This document shows, piece by piece, positions 63,210 through 64,000 of a stretch of DNA of 64,000 nt. The stretch is from Ancylobacter sp. TS-1 (GTDB lineage Bacteria; Pseudomonadota; Alphaproteobacteria; Rhizobiales; Xanthobacteraceae): assembly GCF_009223885.1 (NCBI RefSeq), contig NZ_CP045144.1:1984001-2048000 (forward strand). Direction: 5' to 3'. The translations under genes and the position numbers were made by a program. Numbering within the stretch: position 1 is the first letter of the stretch; the number at the start of each line of letters is the position of its first letter. The notes under the pieces were generated by a model. That model did no database searches. It was not told the DNA's origin and was given only the letters and a program-made list of their open reading frames with translations.

Positions 63210-64000
63210 ATGCGGAAAGCATGGATCGCCGCTCTCTGGGCCGTTTCGTCCCTGATAGTGGTATTTTTGATCACTTTGCCGATCAGCCTTCAGGCGCATC
63301 TCATCGCCGGCTGCATCGTCGTGGTGATGATGGCCATATTGAAGACCTTCGGACCCTCGACGAGCGTGCTTCGCAAGATTGCGCTGGCACTCGGGACGGC
63401 GATCGTTCTGCGCTACGTGTACTGGCGTACCACGAGCACGCTGCCGCCGATCAGCCAGCTCGAAGACTTCATCCCCGGCTTCATGCTCTACCTCGCCGAG
63501 ATGTACAGCGTCTTCATGCTGTTCCTCAGCCTCTTCGTGGTGTCGGCGCCGATGGCGCCGCGCAAGGCCCCGCCGATCCCGCCCGGCGAGCACCCCACGG
63601 TCGATGTCTTCATCCCGACCTATAATGAAGAGCCGGAGCTGCTCGCCTCCACCGTGTCGGCGGCGCTCTCGATGGAATATCCCGCCGACAAGCTGACCAT
63701 CTGGCTGCTCGACGATGGCGGCTCCGACCAGAAGTGCCAGCAGGAAGACCCCGTTCAGGCCGCGGCGGCCATCCAGCGCCGCGCCGACCTTCAGAAGCTG
63801 TGCGAGGGGCTCGGGGTGAACTATCTCACCCGCGCGCGCAACGAGCACGCCAAGGCCGGCAATCTCAACAACGGGCTCAAATTCTCCAAAGGCGACCTCG
63901 TGGTCGTGTTCGACGCCGATCACGCCCCGACGCGCGACTTCCTCACCAACACGGTCGGCTACTTCCTGCAGGACGAGAATCTGTTTCTCGTGCAGACGCC
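63210..64000 (+). CDS. bcsA: Cellulose synthase catalytic subunit BcsA, N-terminal part (cut by window end)
   Basis: The first 263 codons, with AGGAA 5 bases before the ATG. Three to four N-terminal membrane helices (about 5-115) include ALGTAIVLRYVYWRTTSTLPP, a typical BcsA segment. The GT2 domain begins HPTVDVFIPTYNEEPELL and shows the UDP-binding IWLLDDGGSDQ, the conserved LTRARNEHAKAGNLNNGL and the metal-binding VVFDADHAP. The Q/RxxRW motif and PilZ domain lie beyond the window. It polymerises glucose from UDP-glucose and is normally activated by cyclic-di-GMP. Confidence 0.95.
   Translation, partial: MRKAWIAALWAVSSLIVVFLITLPISLQAHLIAGCIVVVMMAILKTFGPSTSVLRKIALALGTAIVLRYVYWRTTSTLPPISQLEDFIPGFMLYLAEMYSVFMLFLSLFVVSAPMAPRKAPPIPPGEHPTVDVFIPTYNEEPELLASTVSAALSMEYPADKLTIWLLDDGGSDQKCQQEDPVQAAAAIQRRADLQKLCEGLGVNYLTRARNEHAKAGNLNNGLKFSKGDLVVVFDADHAPTRDFLTNTVGYFLQDENLFLVQT

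Overview
The window is GC-rich chromosomal DNA (roughly 70% by eye) of an alphaproteobacterium. Several things point to the Hyphomicrobiales/Rhizobiales: a dcw cell-wall cluster that runs on through ftsZ into lpxC, bamD, recN and ligA; a three-subunit proton-translocating transhydrogenase; an extensin-like lipoprotein; the cellulose protein BcsN beside bcsA; and a GGAAC-N16-CGTT promoter of the EcfG type. A Xanthobacteraceae-like organism is plausible, but the genus cannot be fixed from sequence alone. I see no prophage, insertion sequence, CRISPR array, tRNA or rRNA.

Layout. 1-16.7 kb is housekeeping: the 3' end of serB, a large AsmA-type protein, an FAD-linked D-lactate/glycolate-type dehydrogenase, a thioesterase, prmA, a UvrD/PcrA helicase, an amino-acid-type binding protein, a LysE exporter, an aminopeptidase P, a 50-residue DUF3309 protein behind a stress-type promoter, a cysteine hydrolase and ligA. 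16.8-19.5 kb holds two overlapping glycosyltransferase genes. 19.6-45.1 kb is the minus-strand envelope/division block. In transcription order it reads mraZ, rsmH, ftsL, ftsI, murE, murF, mraY, murD, ftsW, murG, murC, murB, ddl, ftsQ, ftsA, ftsZ, lpxC, bamD, recN. Two intrusions break it: a plus-strand metallo-beta-lactamase-fold gene between mraY and murD, and an MNT/HEPN toxin-antitoxin-like pair between murC and murB.

45.2-49.8 kb: five decameric repeats matching the MraZ operator overlie a candidate mraZ promoter. Divergent from mraZ is an AmpD-like amidase, followed by a lytic transglycosylase, RNase P RNA, a DapB homologue without the catalytic histidines, and the extensin-like lipoprotein. 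49.8-58.6 kb is central metabolism: pntB, pntAB, pntAA, pyruvate carboxylase and a divergent pyruvate kinase. 58.6-64 kb is again envelope-related: an L,D-transpeptidase, a tiny secreted GKS-repeat peptide, a secreted protein with a possible permuted papain-like H...C pair, a membrane acyltransferase, and the divergent bcsN/bcsA pair, cut off by the window end.

Taken together, the central 40 kb covers muropeptide precursor synthesis (MurC-G, MraY, Ddl), septal assembly (FtsW/I/L/Q/A/Z), lipid A and outer-membrane assembly (LpxC, BamD), and peptidoglycan recycling or cutting (amidase, lytic transglycosylase). The points most worth a second look are the MraZ box array, the TA pair inside the essential operon, the antiparallel MBL gene, the composition break inside ddl, the active-site-less DapB homologue and the small secreted repeat peptide.
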